DNA of 43,833 nucleotides, from the IMG/VR virus record IMGVR_UViG_3300005436_000005, positions 1-43,833 of that record, one strand, 5' to 3'. The translations under genes and the position numbers were made by a program. This stretch comes from a virus. Position 1 is the first letter of the stretch. Each line of letters opens with the position of its first letter. Positions 24,942 to 33,009 of the stretch are shown here, piece by piece. Below the pieces are notes generated by a model, which was not told the DNA's origin, did no database searches, and saw only the letters and a program-made list of their open reading frames with translations.

Positions 24942-26135
24942 TTAAAATGAATATTTAGGACGGGTGACTTTATTTTCAGATAGTTTGTTAAGGGCAACGT
25001 AACGAAGTGGATCTATCAAGTGATTAAATCCATCAATAGGCTTGTTAAGTGTCTTCCCTGTTTTGTCTTTATCCCATGCATACGTTCTTAGCTCCTTAAT
25101 TAAATTTGTGCTATTAGAGGTAACGTTCATCCTATAACGTTGCAATATATCTAAGCCGTTCTTAATGCTATCTGCACCCTTATTAGCAGGCACCACACGC
25201 ATACCTAATCTTTTTAGTTCCTCAATACTTTTTGGCTCTGCACTATCCGCAATAACTTCTTTTCCATATAGGTGAACAAATGACTTATAACGTTTATTAA
25301 TATCTGGATTGGTCATGCCCGTTTCGTATATAAGCTCATTTAGCCATAGTTCTCCATTTTGCATATAAACCTCTAACATACCTGTTGGGTCGTTTGTAAA
25401 GCCAAAATCAAGCCCTATAGCTATTAGTTTTGCATCAACAGGTATTCTATCGCAAATTCTCCAATTGTTTAGTATAACCCCCTCTAGGGCGCCTAATTGT
25501 CCTAATCCGTATACCTTCCACCAGTTTGCCCAATAGTCTGAAGTTTCGGCTTTATCACGAGCCTTTTCTAATTCTTTTACAATAGAATCGGCAAGGGCTT
25601 CATTATCCTTGTATGTTAGCGTTAGCCATTCTGCATCCTCATCGTTGGCTAGTTCAGTATAAGCCCAAAAATCAGCAGATGGGTTAAAGTCTAACCATAT
25701 TTCCCTGTCTGTACGAATTGCTAATTGATGGTAGGTATCAAATCGAATGTTGTTGCACTCGTTTATATATAAAATATTACGGCGTGGACCTCTTACCTTT
25801 TCTTCCTGATCGGCACTAAAGAACTCTATGTAGCTGCCATTAACAAAAGTGTAAGTCATGAACGTCCTGTTAAAGTTGGCATCAATGTAACGACCAGTAG
25901 CCTTCATTATCTTCAGAAAGTCCTTTAATGCTCCTTTGCGCAAATGCGGTACGCTTTCAGACACCACGCTAATTTCGCTTAAGGGAGTATTGATTGCTTT
26001 GTCTATAAGTATTGGAAGTATGCCGTATGTTTTACCAGCACTTGAACCGCCTGGTATTACCTTTATGCGCTTTGTGAGCCTGCGCATTTTCTTTATGCCT
26101 GTAGTGTAGGTAAAACCCTCTACTTTATTTATCAT
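24942..26135 (-). CDS. terL: Terminase large subunit
   Basis: A 397-residue packaging motor with ATPase and nuclease domains. Walker A is GGSSAGKT (29-36); Walker B with catalytic Glu is ILYINE (121-126). The RNase H-like nuclease has acidic residues D243 in GLDFGFTND, D297 in VIADSAEP and D375 in HLIDPLRY. It pumps DNA into the prohead through the portal and cuts the concatemer. It overlaps the small-subunit gene by 11 bases. The length is at the short end for Terminase_3/6-type proteins but all key residues are present. Confidence 0.93.
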   Translation of the reverse strand: MINKVEGFTYTTGIKKMRRLTKRIKVIPGGSSAGKTYGILPILIDKAINTPLSEISVVSESVPHLRKGALKDFLKIMKATGRYIDANFNRTFMTYTFVNGSYIEFFSADQEEKVRGPRRNILYINECNNIRFDTYHQLAIRTDREIWLDFNPSADFWAYTELANDEDAEWLTLTYKDNEALADSIVKELEKARDKAETSDYWANWWKVYGLGQLGALEGVILNNWRICDRIPVDAKLIAIGLDFGFTNDPTGMLEVYMQNGELWLNELIYETGMTNPDINKRYKSFVHLYGKEVIADSAEPKSIEELKRLGMRVVPANKGADSIKNGLDILQRYRMNVTSNSTNLIKELRTYAWDKDKTGKTLNKPIDGFNHLIDPLRYVALNKLSENKVTRPKYSF

Positions 26136-26532
26136 CGCCGAATAGCGGTTGTTCTGATTTTACTGTTAATACGTTGTTGGCTGAGTAAAAGCCTAAATGC
26201 TTGCCGATGTTTTCAAGAGATTTAACAGCGGCATTAGGCTCAAATTTCCACTCCCCTGTAGGATTGCCTTCCCTATCTCTAACTTCTTCTCCTTGCATGC
26301 AACGGGTATGTATTTCGCTAAAAGATAATATTAGCTTTTCGTAAGACCAATCAAGCTTATCGGATATGCGTTTTTGTTTATCGCTTATATATTTTGCAAT
26401 ATCTTCATTATCAAGCAATTGGCTTGCTTGTTGCCTTGCATATGGCTCTGCATAACCAGCCCTTATAGCGGCTTGAGTGCCGTTAAGATCTATAAGGTAT
26501 TCATCTGCAAACATCTTTTGCTGACTGGTCAT
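26125..26532 (-). CDS. terS: Terminase small subunit
   Basis: A 135-residue protein of the Terminase_2 type. N-terminal DNA-binding region (QQKMFADEYLIDLNGTQAAIRAGYAEPYARQQAS, typically LNGTQAAIRAGY), then central helices for oligomerisation and a C-terminal tail. It recognises the packaging site for the large subunit. It is the first gene of the late region, preceded by a promoter match. Confidence 0.9.
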   Translation of the reverse strand: MTSQQKMFADEYLIDLNGTQAAIRAGYAEPYARQQASQLLDNEDIAKYISDKQKRISDKLDWSYEKLILSFSEIHTRCMQGEEVRDREGNPTGEWKFEPNAAVKSLENIGKHLGFYSANNVLTVKSEQPLFGDDK

Positions 26533-26555
26533 TCTGTATAGTTTTGTATAGTTAT

Positions 26556-26587
26556 CAAAGTTAAACTATTATTACTTACAAAACAAA
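26556..26587 (-). promoter_or_regulatory. Probable late promoter upstream of the terminase genes
   Basis: Read on the minus strand, TTTG (26587-26584), 20 bases, then TAACTTTG (26563-26556), an exact TAnnTTTG match. The terS start is 24 bases downstream. The site overlaps the 3' end of a tiny membrane gene. Confidence 0.65.
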
Positions 26588-26730
26588 AAAATGATTAAAG
26601 ATACGATTATTGCTATTATGATTGACCACATAGTAACCATATACATTTCCTTATAGTGTCTGTTTATAGCCTTTAATTGTTCTATATCCTTGCCTATATC
26701 GCCTGTCTTTATAAATATTAATCTTCCCAT
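26572..26730 (-). CDS. Small single-pass membrane protein
   Basis: A 52-residue protein: charged N-terminal 28 residues (helical), then a strongly hydrophobic helix (WSIIIAIIVSLIIFLF) and Cys-Lys end. It lies directly upstream of the late promoter. Unknown function. Confidence 0.65.
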   Translation of the reverse strand: MGRLIFIKTGDIGKDIEQLKAINRHYKEMYMVTMWSIIIAIIVSLIIFLFCK

Positions 26731-26733
26731 TAT

Positions 26734-26898
26734 TTATTTTATTAAACATTTTGGTTCATTATTATAAAAAATCTTTTTTAGCCAATATGTTGACCCATTT
26801 CGCCAAATCTCTTTTACACAGCCGCATTTCGTACAAAGTTTAAATTTGCAAAAATCTGTTCCTTCGCCTTTTGGATGTGGTATGAATTTGTGTTTCAT
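26734..26898 (-). CDS. Small Cys-rich protein, probably zinc-binding
   Basis: A 54-residue basic protein with CKFKLCTKCGCV, giving four to five cysteines within ten residues, and another near the C-terminus. ATGA overlap with the gene before it. A knuckle-type zinc site is likely; function unknown. Confidence 0.6.
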   Translation of the reverse strand: MKHKFIPHPKGEGTDFCKFKLCTKCGCVKEIWRNGSTYWLKKIFYNNEPKCLIK

Positions 26899-27077
26899 AT
26901 TACTTCTACAAATTTTAAATAAGCAGGATCAATATATCTCAAATCTTCGCATTGTACCAAGTTGTCAAATACATTCAATTCAGCCTTTTGGTTTATTTTA
27001 GTTTTTAAGTAAGTTAAACTATCTCTATCTAATAGTTTCTCCGCTAATTCACTTATACCTGTTACTAATATTTTCAT
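26895..27077 (-). CDS. Small protein, unknown
   Basis: A 60-residue mostly helical protein (MKILVTGISELAEKLLDRD...). Overlaps the HNH endonuclease stop by four bases. No family is recognised. Confidence 0.65.
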   Translation of the reverse strand: MKILVTGISELAEKLLDRDSLTYLKTKINQKAELNVFDNLVQCEDLRYIDPAYLKFVEVI

Positions 27078-27664
27078 AACTCAATTTTTAATTCGGTGTT
27101 GGTGAGGTGCTGCCATGACTTACCTCTGCATATTAATGAAACTTGTGTATAATGAATATTAAACCTACGTGCTATTTGGTCATAATTAAATCCACCTTTC
27201 CGTAAGCATTTTATCATTTCAATATCCAATGGAAGCAATTTGCAATTTAAATGTAGCTCGCACTTTCTTCCTTTAAGTGGTCTACAGTTATCTAATAACC
27301 CTGTATCATATGCATGCTGCATATTTTCATTAAATGTAGCCCATTCTAAATTTGAAACAGCATTGTTATGCTTATTTCCGTCAATGTGGTTTACTGTTTT
27401 CTTGTTTAATGGGTTTGGATGGAATGCAGCAGCTACCACTCTATGAACAGGTAATGTTTTGTCTTTGCCATTCGCATCGCACAAATTGCAAAATACATAT
27501 CTATCTTTTACAAAGCATAGCTTCATATTCTTGCCCTTTAAGCGTCTGCCACGATTAGAAACACGATCTAAACTTCTAACGTTGCCATGTGTTGATACCT
27601 GGTATATACCTTCGTAACCAACCACATCTTTCCATTCTTCACTAGCTTTTATTTGTTCGTTCAT
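27074..27664 (-). CDS. HNH homing endonuclease (NUMOD4-HNH-HTH)
   Basis: A 196-residue protein. Residues about 10-35 form a NUMOD4 module (EEWKDVVGYEGIYQVSTHGNVRSL). The HNH_3 core is at about 72-110, with HRVVAAAFHPNP, TVNHIDGNKHNN and NLEWAT. The C-terminal 50 residues contain a helix-turn-helix (YDQIARRFNIHYTQVSLICRG), probably for site recognition. Free-standing HNH enzymes of this layout are selfish genes common in phages. Here it sits among small genes upstream of the terminase and may have been a recent insertion. Confidence 0.88.
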   Translation of the reverse strand: MNEQIKASEEWKDVVGYEGIYQVSTHGNVRSLDRVSNRGRRLKGKNMKLCFVKDRYVFCNLCDANGKDKTLPVHRVVAAAFHPNPLNKKTVNHIDGNKHNNAVSNLEWATFNENMQHAYDTGLLDNCRPLKGRKCELHLNCKLLPLDIEMIKCLRKGGFNYDQIARRFNIHYTQVSLICRGKSWQHLTNTELKIEL

Positions 27665-27676
27665 GGTTAAAGGGGG

Positions 27677-27889
27677 TTAGAGTAATTGTGATTTATTAGA
27701 TTCAAATTTCAAGGGGTCTGATACTCTTAATCTCAAACCCACATCTTCAAGGCAGGACCTTATAACAGATTCTATTTCATATGCTAAAATTAATTCATCG
27801 TTCCCCTTAAAACAAATATCTACCCATGTTTCAAGTTCTTCTGCCAATCTAAATGATAGGTCTTGATCTGTGTATTCTTTCTTTTTCAT
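27677..27889 (-). CDS. Small acidic helical protein, unknown
   Basis: A 70-residue, Glu/Leu-rich helical protein (FRLAEELETWVDICFKGNDE...). No motif is recognised. It lies 12 bases upstream of the HNH gene's start. Confidence 0.7.
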   Translation of the reverse strand: MKKKEYTDQDLSFRLAEELETWVDICFKGNDELILAYEIESVIRSCLEDVGLRLRVSDPLKFESNKSQLL

Positions 27890-27892
27890 GTT

Positions 27893-28099
27893 CTATTTAT
27901 TTTTCACCCCTTTTGGTCGGCCTAGTGGTTTTATGAAATCTACTTCATTTTCTAATAACTCATAAATTACACCATTGAATTCAATTATATAATAAGATCC
28001 ATCAATTGATTTTAAGTTACCAACTGTGGGTATATTCGTTTTTGGGTGGGTAAAGATTATCTTATGTTTCATATCTACTGGTTTGGTGGGTTGGGTCAT
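27893..28099 (-). CDS. Small protein with AT-hook-like tail
   Basis: A 68-residue protein from the ATG that lies one base after the preceding stop; an upstream start overlapping that gene is possible. Beta-strand centre (KIIFTHPK, YYIIEFNGVIYELL). The last residues PLGRPKGVKNK carry the GRP core of an AT-hook flanked by lysines, suggesting minor-groove DNA binding. Function unknown. Confidence 0.65.
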   Translation of the reverse strand: MTQPTKPVDMKHKIIFTHPKTNIPTVGNLKSIDGSYYIIEFNGVIYELLENEVDFIKPLGRPKGVKNK

Positions 28100-28100
28100 G

Positions 28101-28286
28101 TTAAATATAAAACTTTTCTTCTTCATCTTTTATTTGGTCAATAATTTCCGATGCATCTTTCCATTCAGAATAATCCTTTCCATCTGATCCAATTTTAACT
28201 ACATAGGCTTGCATTCTACGTCCTGTGGTGATTCTGTGCTGAATACCTCTTTCATCAAATAATTTTGCTTTATCTACTTTTGTCAT
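28101..28286 (-). CDS. Small protein, unknown
   Basis: A 61-residue charged protein with a basic first half (RGIQHRITTGRRMQAYVVKI) and an acidic second half. No family is recognised. Confidence 0.65.
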   Translation of the reverse strand: MTKVDKAKLFDERGIQHRITTGRRMQAYVVKIGSDGKDYSEWKDASEIIDQIKDEEEKFYI

Positions 28287-28298
28287 ATATTTTTTTAT

Positions 28299-28433
28299 TT
28301 AACATCTAACTGGTATAAGTTTAAAACCACATAATAAGCATTCTGCATGAGTTGCAAAACCTTTACTGTCAAGCTTTATTTCAAAATCGTGTTTACATGT
28401 ATTCAATATTTTAATTTCTATTTCTTTTTTCAT
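28299..28433 (-). CDS. Tiny Cys-containing protein, probably zinc-binding
   Basis: A 44-residue protein with a cysteine/histidine set (CKHDFEIK...HAECLLCGFKL). The CxxC plus upstream CxH suits a small zinc knuckle. It fills part of the 300-base stretch between the methyltransferase and the gene at 28.3 kb. Confidence 0.6.
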   Translation of the reverse strand: MKKEIEIKILNTCKHDFEIKLDSKGFATHAECLLCGFKLIPVRC

Positions 28434-28462
28434 ATCAATTCAAAATGTTGTTTAAAATTTAG

Positions 28463-28576
28463 TTATGTGGTTCCATATTGTTTTAAAGACCAGTATGGGA
28501 AAGGTTTATATTCCTTCCAAAATCTATATGTTAAATGAGTATTTCTATACCGTACTCTCTTAATATTTTTTTTCAT
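28463..28576 (-). CDS. Tiny basic protein, unknown
   Basis: A 37-residue protein rich in Arg/Lys/Tyr (MKKNIKRVRYRNTH...). Starts 12 bases after the methyltransferase stop. Small size limits confidence; it may be an RNA- or DNA-binding peptide. Confidence 0.5.
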   Translation of the reverse strand: MKKNIKRVRYRNTHLTYRFWKEYKPFPYWSLKQYGTT

Positions 28577-28587
28577 TTTATTTAAAT

Positions 28588-29358
28588 TTATAAAAGGTTG
28601 GTAATTCTTTTATTAATAATTTCACAATATTCAGAACTTATTTCGCTACCAATGAATTTTCGGTTAGTTAATTTAGCCATTTTTAAAGTTGTTCCACTTC
28701 CAGCAAATGGATCATATATTAAATCACCCTCATTGCTCCAACTTAAAATATGATCCTCTGCCAATTTCTCAGGAAATATGGCGGGGTGTTTAAATGCTAT
28801 TTTGTCAAGTGAACTTTGCATAAATCCAGTATTATAATCCCATACGTTACTTTTTATTTTAAATTGTTTAATCTTTCCCTTAGAAGATCTATTACTTGTA
28901 TTATCAGAATCTTGCCTCATTGTAGTTGATTTTCTACTTTTCCCAAAATGTTTACATTGTTCCATAATTGGATTAAACGTTTTAGGTTTATCTTTAGAAA
29001 AAACAAACATATACTCAAACTTTTGCTCGTACCTATTATGGGTAAGTGGCGGCTTTTCTGATCTATAAATCATAGTATCATGTAATTTAAATCCACATTG
29101 CATAAAATATAAAGCTTGCTTAAAACTTGTACCTGTTTCGCTTCCTTTTACTGTAGCATCAGATACAACCCATACAAGAACACCTCCTTTTTTAGTTACT
29201 CTATATAATTCTTGTGCTATATATTGAAAGTCAAATGAGTAGCCATTATATTTCCTAATATTGTCATAAGGTGGGGATGTGATTGTTAAGTCTATATAAT
29301 TATCATCCATTCTTCCCATAGTTACTAAACAATTTTCGTTATAGATTTCTTTTTTCAT
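28588..29358 (-). CDS. DNA methyltransferase, amino-type (N4-cytosine/N6-adenine, beta class)
   Basis: A 256-residue protein with catalytic motif IV TSPPY (residues 27-31) at the N-terminus and SAM-binding motif I DPFAGSGTT (216-224) near the C-terminus, which is the beta order. TSPPY is usual for N4-cytosine or some N6-adenine enzymes. It probably methylates phage DNA against restriction. No restriction gene adjoins it, so it is an orphan. The iteron-rich gap lies directly upstream. Confidence 0.85.
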   Translation of the reverse strand: MKKEIYNENCLVTMGRMDDNYIDLTITSPPYDNIRKYNGYSFDFQYIAQELYRVTKKGGVLVWVVSDATVKGSETGTSFKQALYFMQCGFKLHDTMIYRSEKPPLTHNRYEQKFEYMFVFSKDKPKTFNPIMEQCKHFGKSRKSTTMRQDSDNTSNRSSKGKIKQFKIKSNVWDYNTGFMQSSLDKIAFKHPAIFPEKLAEDHILSWSNEGDLIYDPFAGSGTTLKMAKLTNRKFIGSEISSEYCEIINKRITNLL

Positions 29359-29611
29359 TTCGTTACAGGTTTAAATTTGTTGGGTTACAGGTTGAACTCT
29401 CAAACCTGTAACCAGTATATTATTAATTATCAATTAGTTACAGAGCCGGTTTACAGGGTTACAGGGTTTACGGCTTTTTTCCTATAGAGCACCCTGAATA
29501 CCATATATGTGTTATTTGTAGTGCTATATAGATATTAACTTGTAAAACTTGTAAACCTGTAAACTTTATATATAAAAACAGGTCAAAAAGGTTTACAGGT
29601 GGTTTACAGCT
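29359..29611. repeat. Iteron-like repeat array, candidate replication origin
   Basis: This gap contains at least ten copies of a GGTTTACAGG/GGTTACAGG motif. Plus-oriented copies begin near 29362, 29384, 29437, 29448, 29457, 29465, 29590 and 29600; inverted copies lie at 29402-29413 and within 29540-29565. Copies at 29383-29393 and 29403-29413 form an 11-base-pair inverted repeat. AT-rich stretches (ATATAGATATT, TATATATAAAAA) separate the clusters. The array adjoins the helicase gene and overlaps its stop codon, fitting an origin bound by an initiator; this is not proven. Confidence 0.65.
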
Positions 29612-30746
29612 CGACCATAAGGTATACACGTTTAGTAGTTCCTACTATCTTTATATGCTTCTGTTCAAAACCAAGACTTTTAAGCACTAAACCCAATTTT
29701 GTTTGGGAAATACGCACATTTGACCTACTTTGTATAATGCTAAGTACATCAGAGTTAGTATATTCTTTGGTTTCAACTCCAAAATAATCTGGGTGCGGAT
29801 GCCTAAAATATTTATGTATTAATTCTTCCTCTGGCGATGAGCGTTTAAAACGGTCACTACTGCTTTTTAATAACTCAATATCCTCTTTGGTTAGCTCATA
29901 ATTGTAACCGCTACAATACTCTAACCATGCTTCAAAAAACAACAGGTCCTTATTAATTGAATTATATTCCTTGTGATTAATAGCTGATACGCTAATGGGT
30001 AATATACGCCTATTCCCTGTAGGATCGCTTAAAACCTCTTCATCATTAGTAGTACCACAAAGCATAGCTAAACGCTGTAAATCTACTGAAACACGCCCGT
30101 ATGGCTCTCTAATGCTGAATATCTGCTTAGATGTCATTTCCTTTAGTTTTTTATCTTCAGCTTTTGATTTACCGCCCATCTCATCATCCATAATGATAAG
30201 CTTTTTGGTCATTAGAATTTCATCATCCTTACCTAAATCTAACTTGCTTTCAGCGTAATACTTCTGTAGGGATTCAGGCAATAAACGTCTGAACCATTCT
30301 GTTTTGCCAGTATTTTGACCGCCTGTTAGTACAAGCATTAATGGGCTGTGCTTGTAGTGGATAGACGCTATAAGGGATACCACCCATTTTTTAATAAAAA
30401 TACCAGCATTCGGTGTATCGGTTTCAATTGTATTAATCAAAGCATCAATATGACCAGTTGGATTAGGAGGATAATTCTTTTTATCCTGGTAGTGCGCCAA
30501 CAACTCAGCGAATGGGTTATAATCAGAAACGTAATCACTAAATATGATAGCTGTTACAAGATCCTTAGTCGCTTTTTCCACGTGCTGCTTACAAAGGACA
30601 AATATTGAATTTAGCTTTTTATCATCTATTGTAACGCCATTTACCTCAATATTACGGGTAATTTCATTACGTCTGAACTTATAACGTTCAAGGTGCATTT
30701 TAATATCTACTACAATATTTACACCTGTTGATTTATCTTTTGGCAT
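29604..30746 (-). CDS. VapE/VirE-type SF3 helicase (replication ATPase)
   Basis: A 380-residue protein. Walker A is GGQNTGKT (142-149), Walker B is LIIMDDE (183-189), sensor region CGTTND (230-235) and an arginine pair GNRRILP (244-250). This is the virulence-associated E family, a superfamily 3-like helicase used in phage and satellite replication. The first 100 residues lack a primase domain, because that role lies in the separate gene upstream. It probably unwinds DNA at the adjacent iteron region. Starts inside the primase gene (14-base overlap). Confidence 0.9.
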   Translation of the reverse strand: MPKDKSTGVNIVVDIKMHLERYKFRRNEITRNIEVNGVTIDDKKLNSIFVLCKQHVEKATKDLVTAIIFSDYVSDYNPFAELLAHYQDKKNYPPNPTGHIDALINTIETDTPNAGIFIKKWVVSLIASIHYKHSPLMLVLTGGQNTGKTEWFRRLLPESLQKYYAESKLDLGKDDEILMTKKLIIMDDEMGGKSKAEDKKLKEMTSKQIFSIREPYGRVSVDLQRLAMLCGTTNDEEVLSDPTGNRRILPISVSAINHKEYNSINKDLLFFEAWLEYCSGYNYELTKEDIELLKSSSDRFKRSSPEEELIHKYFRHPHPDYFGVETKEYTNSDVLSIIQSRSNVRISQTKLGLVLKSLGFEQKHIKIVGTTKRVYLMVEL

Positions 30747-31560
30747 CGGTAAAGGTTAAAGTTCCAAATCGTTCTGTTTTTTTATAAGCCGATTTTAAGG
30801 CGGCTTCTATCTCGAATAAAGTAAAGTCCGGCTCTTGAAAAGTGGATGCTATGGATAAGGCATAATCTTTATTTACGCCCGCATCATTAAAGGCGGCACA
30901 CAAGATAAACATATTATTATTCCTATTGCCCCCAGCAAGTCCATATTTTTTAACCCACCATTTGAGTAATATTTTCACGGCCTTATCTTCGTTTACTTCT
31001 CCATTATGCTCTAATACTATTGGTGCAAATACAGCGCATTTTTCCCAAACCTTTGAGCTTTCGTTTACCGTCAAATTAGGATCGTAACTTTCAAAGCATA
31101 TACGGCTAAGATTGCAAGACTTAAAATCAAAATACTCGCAATTATAGTATTTGCGCAATTCCTCAAAATATCCTTTATGATTTTCAATTATCGGTGGAAT
31201 TTTTACTATACATTTTAATCCTTTACCTGATGGGCTGGTAAAAACACTATAAGTATATTCATCACCTTCCAAGCTATCACGCCATGACTGCATCAAATCG
31301 GCAGTCGGAAATTTGTCAAAGTCGAGGCAAATAAAGCCACTATGTTTTGTACATGACTTATCGTTTCTGTAAGAAAAAGTTCCGCTAAACAATATTGATG
31401 GGAGTTCTTTTTTTAACTCAATGTCGCCTGTTGATCTTATTTTATATATAAGTTCTTTAGATTTACCATCCCTTATCCTATTAAGCACATAATTAATGCT
31501 CTTAAAGTATTTAGGTGACTTCGGGCTATACTTTTGATATATGGTTACTATACTCATCAT
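30733..31560 (-). CDS. VirE_N (BT4734/BF3469)-type primase-like protein
   Basis: A 275-residue protein. The N-terminal 180 residues match the VirE N-terminal domain seen fused to VapE in Bacteroidota: GFICLDFDK (with catalytic-type acidic residues) and a SPSGKGLKC loop. The C-terminal part (AVKILLKWWVKKYGLAGGNRNNNMFILCAAFNDAGV) resembles a PriCT-type module. Probably the primase partner of the downstream helicase; split into two genes instead of one. The 275 aa length fits the separate VirE_N form. Confidence 0.8.
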   Translation of the reverse strand: MMSIVTIYQKYSPKSPKYFKSINYVLNRIRDGKSKELIYKIRSTGDIELKKELPSILFSGTFSYRNDKSCTKHSGFICLDFDKFPTADLMQSWRDSLEGDEYTYSVFTSPSGKGLKCIVKIPPIIENHKGYFEELRKYYNCEYFDFKSCNLSRICFESYDPNLTVNESSKVWEKCAVFAPIVLEHNGEVNEDKAVKILLKWWVKKYGLAGGNRNNNMFILCAAFNDAGVNKDYALSIASTFQEPDFTLFEIEAALKSAYKKTERFGTLTFTDAKR

Positions 31561-31594
31561 CTATACTTTTGTAAAATGTTTATAGCCAACAAAA

Positions 31595-31774
31595 TCAAGC
31601 TGTTTCATGGTACTCAAATAAATGTTTTAATTCAATTTTGTATTTATCTGGGATGTCGTTAACGTCCTTCACCCACTGATTAACACGACCACGGGTTATT
31701 CCAAGTTTTTTGGCAACCCATGTTTGTTTAATTCCACGTTCGTTAAGTAACCTGATTAGTTCCTCTTTTTCCAT
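31595..31774 (-). CDS. Small helix-turn-helix regulator (Cro/phage-type)
   Basis: A 59-residue protein. Residues about 13-35 read GIKQTWVAKKLGITRGRVNQWV, a clear helix-turn-helix of the XRE/Cro class. The size suits a single-domain Cro-like dimer. A perfect 16-base palindrome starts 22 bases before its start codon and is a likely operator for autoregulation. It precedes the primase and helicase genes and could control them. Confidence 0.8.
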   Translation of the reverse strand: MEKEELIRLLNERGIKQTWVAKKLGITRGRVNQWVKDVNDIPDKYKIELKHLFEYHETA

Positions 31775-31795
31775 TGCTCTAATTTACGATTATAC

Positions 31796-31811
31796 ATTTG
31801 TATTTACAAAT
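31796..31811. promoter_or_regulatory. Palindromic operator upstream of the HTH gene
   Basis: ATTTGTATTTACAAAT is a seven-base inverted repeat (ATTTGTA/TACAAAT) with a two-base spacer. It lies 22 bases upstream of the Cro-like gene, a suitable site for its own dimer. A TATAAT-like sequence between them may be its promoter. Confidence 0.6.
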
Positions 31812-31827
31812 ATTTTCTTTTTCTTTT

Positions 31828-32316
31828 TCACAACCCCATACTACTAAAAAATTCATCGGCTGATGTGGCGTTTCGTTCTGCAAGGGTTGGGGAGTTGAAT
31901 TGGTAATCCTTTTGTATTAGTTCATCACCTATTATGTAAACATCTATCCTGTTTTTCGCCATTTCAAAATTCCAACAAAAATCAGCATAGTACCCATTCC
32001 CCCTCAACTCCTTAATAAAATCATACTGCTCAACATGGTGATCATTCGCCCCCAGTTTCATGGTTCCGTTTTTATTGAACAGGTCATCGTAAGCTCCTTT
32101 TAATTCTAAAAACAAGCCATTATAATATTTAGATGGCTTAATAATTTGAAAGTCTGGGTATCCTCTTTTGTATTGCTGCTTGCTATATACTTGTCTTGCT
32201 ACATAACTGCCCTTATTTGCATCAGCTCCCCCGTCAACCTTGAAAATTACTTTTGGGTATTGAAGGCGCATATATTTAACTATGGCGTTTTGTAGTTCTT
32301 GTTCTTTCCTATTCAT
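31828..32316 (-). CDS. VRR-NUC/PD-(D/E)XK nuclease-like protein
   Basis: A 162-residue protein. N-terminal helix (EQELQNAIVKYMRLQYP), GYPDF at about residues 52-56 and FLELK at about 69-73 give the PD...ExK core of VRR-NUC nucleases, which cut branched or recombination intermediates. Lies among the recombination and replication genes. Probably a Holliday junction-resolving or debranching nuclease that aids packaging. Confidence 0.8.
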   Translation of the reverse strand: MNRKEQELQNAIVKYMRLQYPKVIFKVDGGADANKGSYVARQVYSKQQYKRGYPDFQIIKPSKYYNGLFLELKGAYDDLFNKNGTMKLGANDHHVEQYDFIKELRGNGYYADFCWNFEMAKNRIDVYIIGDELIQKDYQFNSPTLAERNATSADEFFSSMGL

Positions 32317-32485
32317 AGCATAGGTTTTCTAATTTTTGTTCAAAAAAGTCCATCTTTTCTTTGTGGTAATCATAAATTATATACCAATCTAAAATATCTT
32401 CATATATTTCTCGAGCCTCTAAAATGCATTTGTAATGATATTTAATCATATATAGTAGGCTTTTCTTTAGGTGGGCGTGTTTCAT
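32309..32485 (-). CDS. Small helical protein, unknown
   Basis: A 58-residue protein rich in Tyr, Leu and Lys, mostly helical (MKHAHLKKSLLYMIKYHY...). Overlaps the nuclease start (8 bases) and the previous gene's stop (4 bases). Unknown function. Confidence 0.6.
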   Translation of the reverse strand: MKHAHLKKSLLYMIKYHYKCILEAREIYEDILDWYIIYDYHKEKMDFFEQKLENLCYE

Positions 32486-32676
32486 CTCCTTCTTTCTAAT
32501 ATTGCGTTTTTAGTTTCCTCACATACAAACAAGTCAGCTAATAAACAGCTATCCCTATCGTATCTAAGCTTAGTTATAAATGGACTTTCAATGTATGGCT
32601 TTGGAGCTGATTTTTTAGTAGGATTATCCCCTACAAAGCCTGATTCCATATCTGGTGTGAATTTCTTTTTAGGCAT
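32482..32676 (-). CDS. Small basic protein, unknown
   Basis: A 64-residue protein with a basic, proline-containing first half (PKKKFTPDMES..., TKKSAPKPY) and a helical second half. Single-base overlap with the upstream gene. No motif is recognised. Confidence 0.65.
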   Translation of the reverse strand: MPKKKFTPDMESGFVGDNPTKKSAPKPYIESPFITKLRYDRDSCLLADLFVCEETKNAILERRR

Positions 32677-32876
32677 TATAAAAGTTTAGATCTGCTTAAT
32701 ACTACTTTTCTCCTTCCACGTGCTTCACGCCATCTTATTCTGACTTTGATACGTTGCCTCTCATCCCATTCCATAGTTGCAAGGTTTTCTAATAGGCATA
32801 TATCCCTCCATAAATACCAACCTCCAGCTTTATCTATATCTTTTTCGATATTAATTAGTAATTGGCTCTTTCGCAT
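32676..32876 (-). CDS. Small Arg-rich protein, unknown
   Basis: A 66-residue protein with a very basic C-terminal half (QRIKVRIRWREARGRRKVVLSRSKLL) and a helical N-terminus. Nucleic-acid binding is likely from charge, but no domain is recognised. Confidence 0.65.
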   Translation of the reverse strand: MRKSQLLINIEKDIDKAGGWYLWRDICLLENLATMEWDERQRIKVRIRWREARGRRKVVLSRSKLL

Positions 32877-33009
32877 CTTCTATCAATTTAATCACACTTT
32901 CATGCGAAGTTATTTTATCGTTAGTAGCTTGCAATAGTTCTTCGTATTGCTGTTTTCGCTTGTAAAGTTCGGTTAGCGTTTCTTGTAGTAGAGTGGTGGT
33001 TTCTTTCAT
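32851..33009 (-). CDS. Small coiled-coil protein, unknown
   Basis: A 52-residue protein predicted to be one long heptad-patterned helix (LLQETLTELYKRKQQYEELLQ...). Overlaps the methyltransferase stop as ATGA and the next start by 26 bases. Confidence 0.6.
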   Translation of the reverse strand: MKETTTLLQETLTELYKRKQQYEELLQATNDKITSHESVIKLIEDAKEPITN

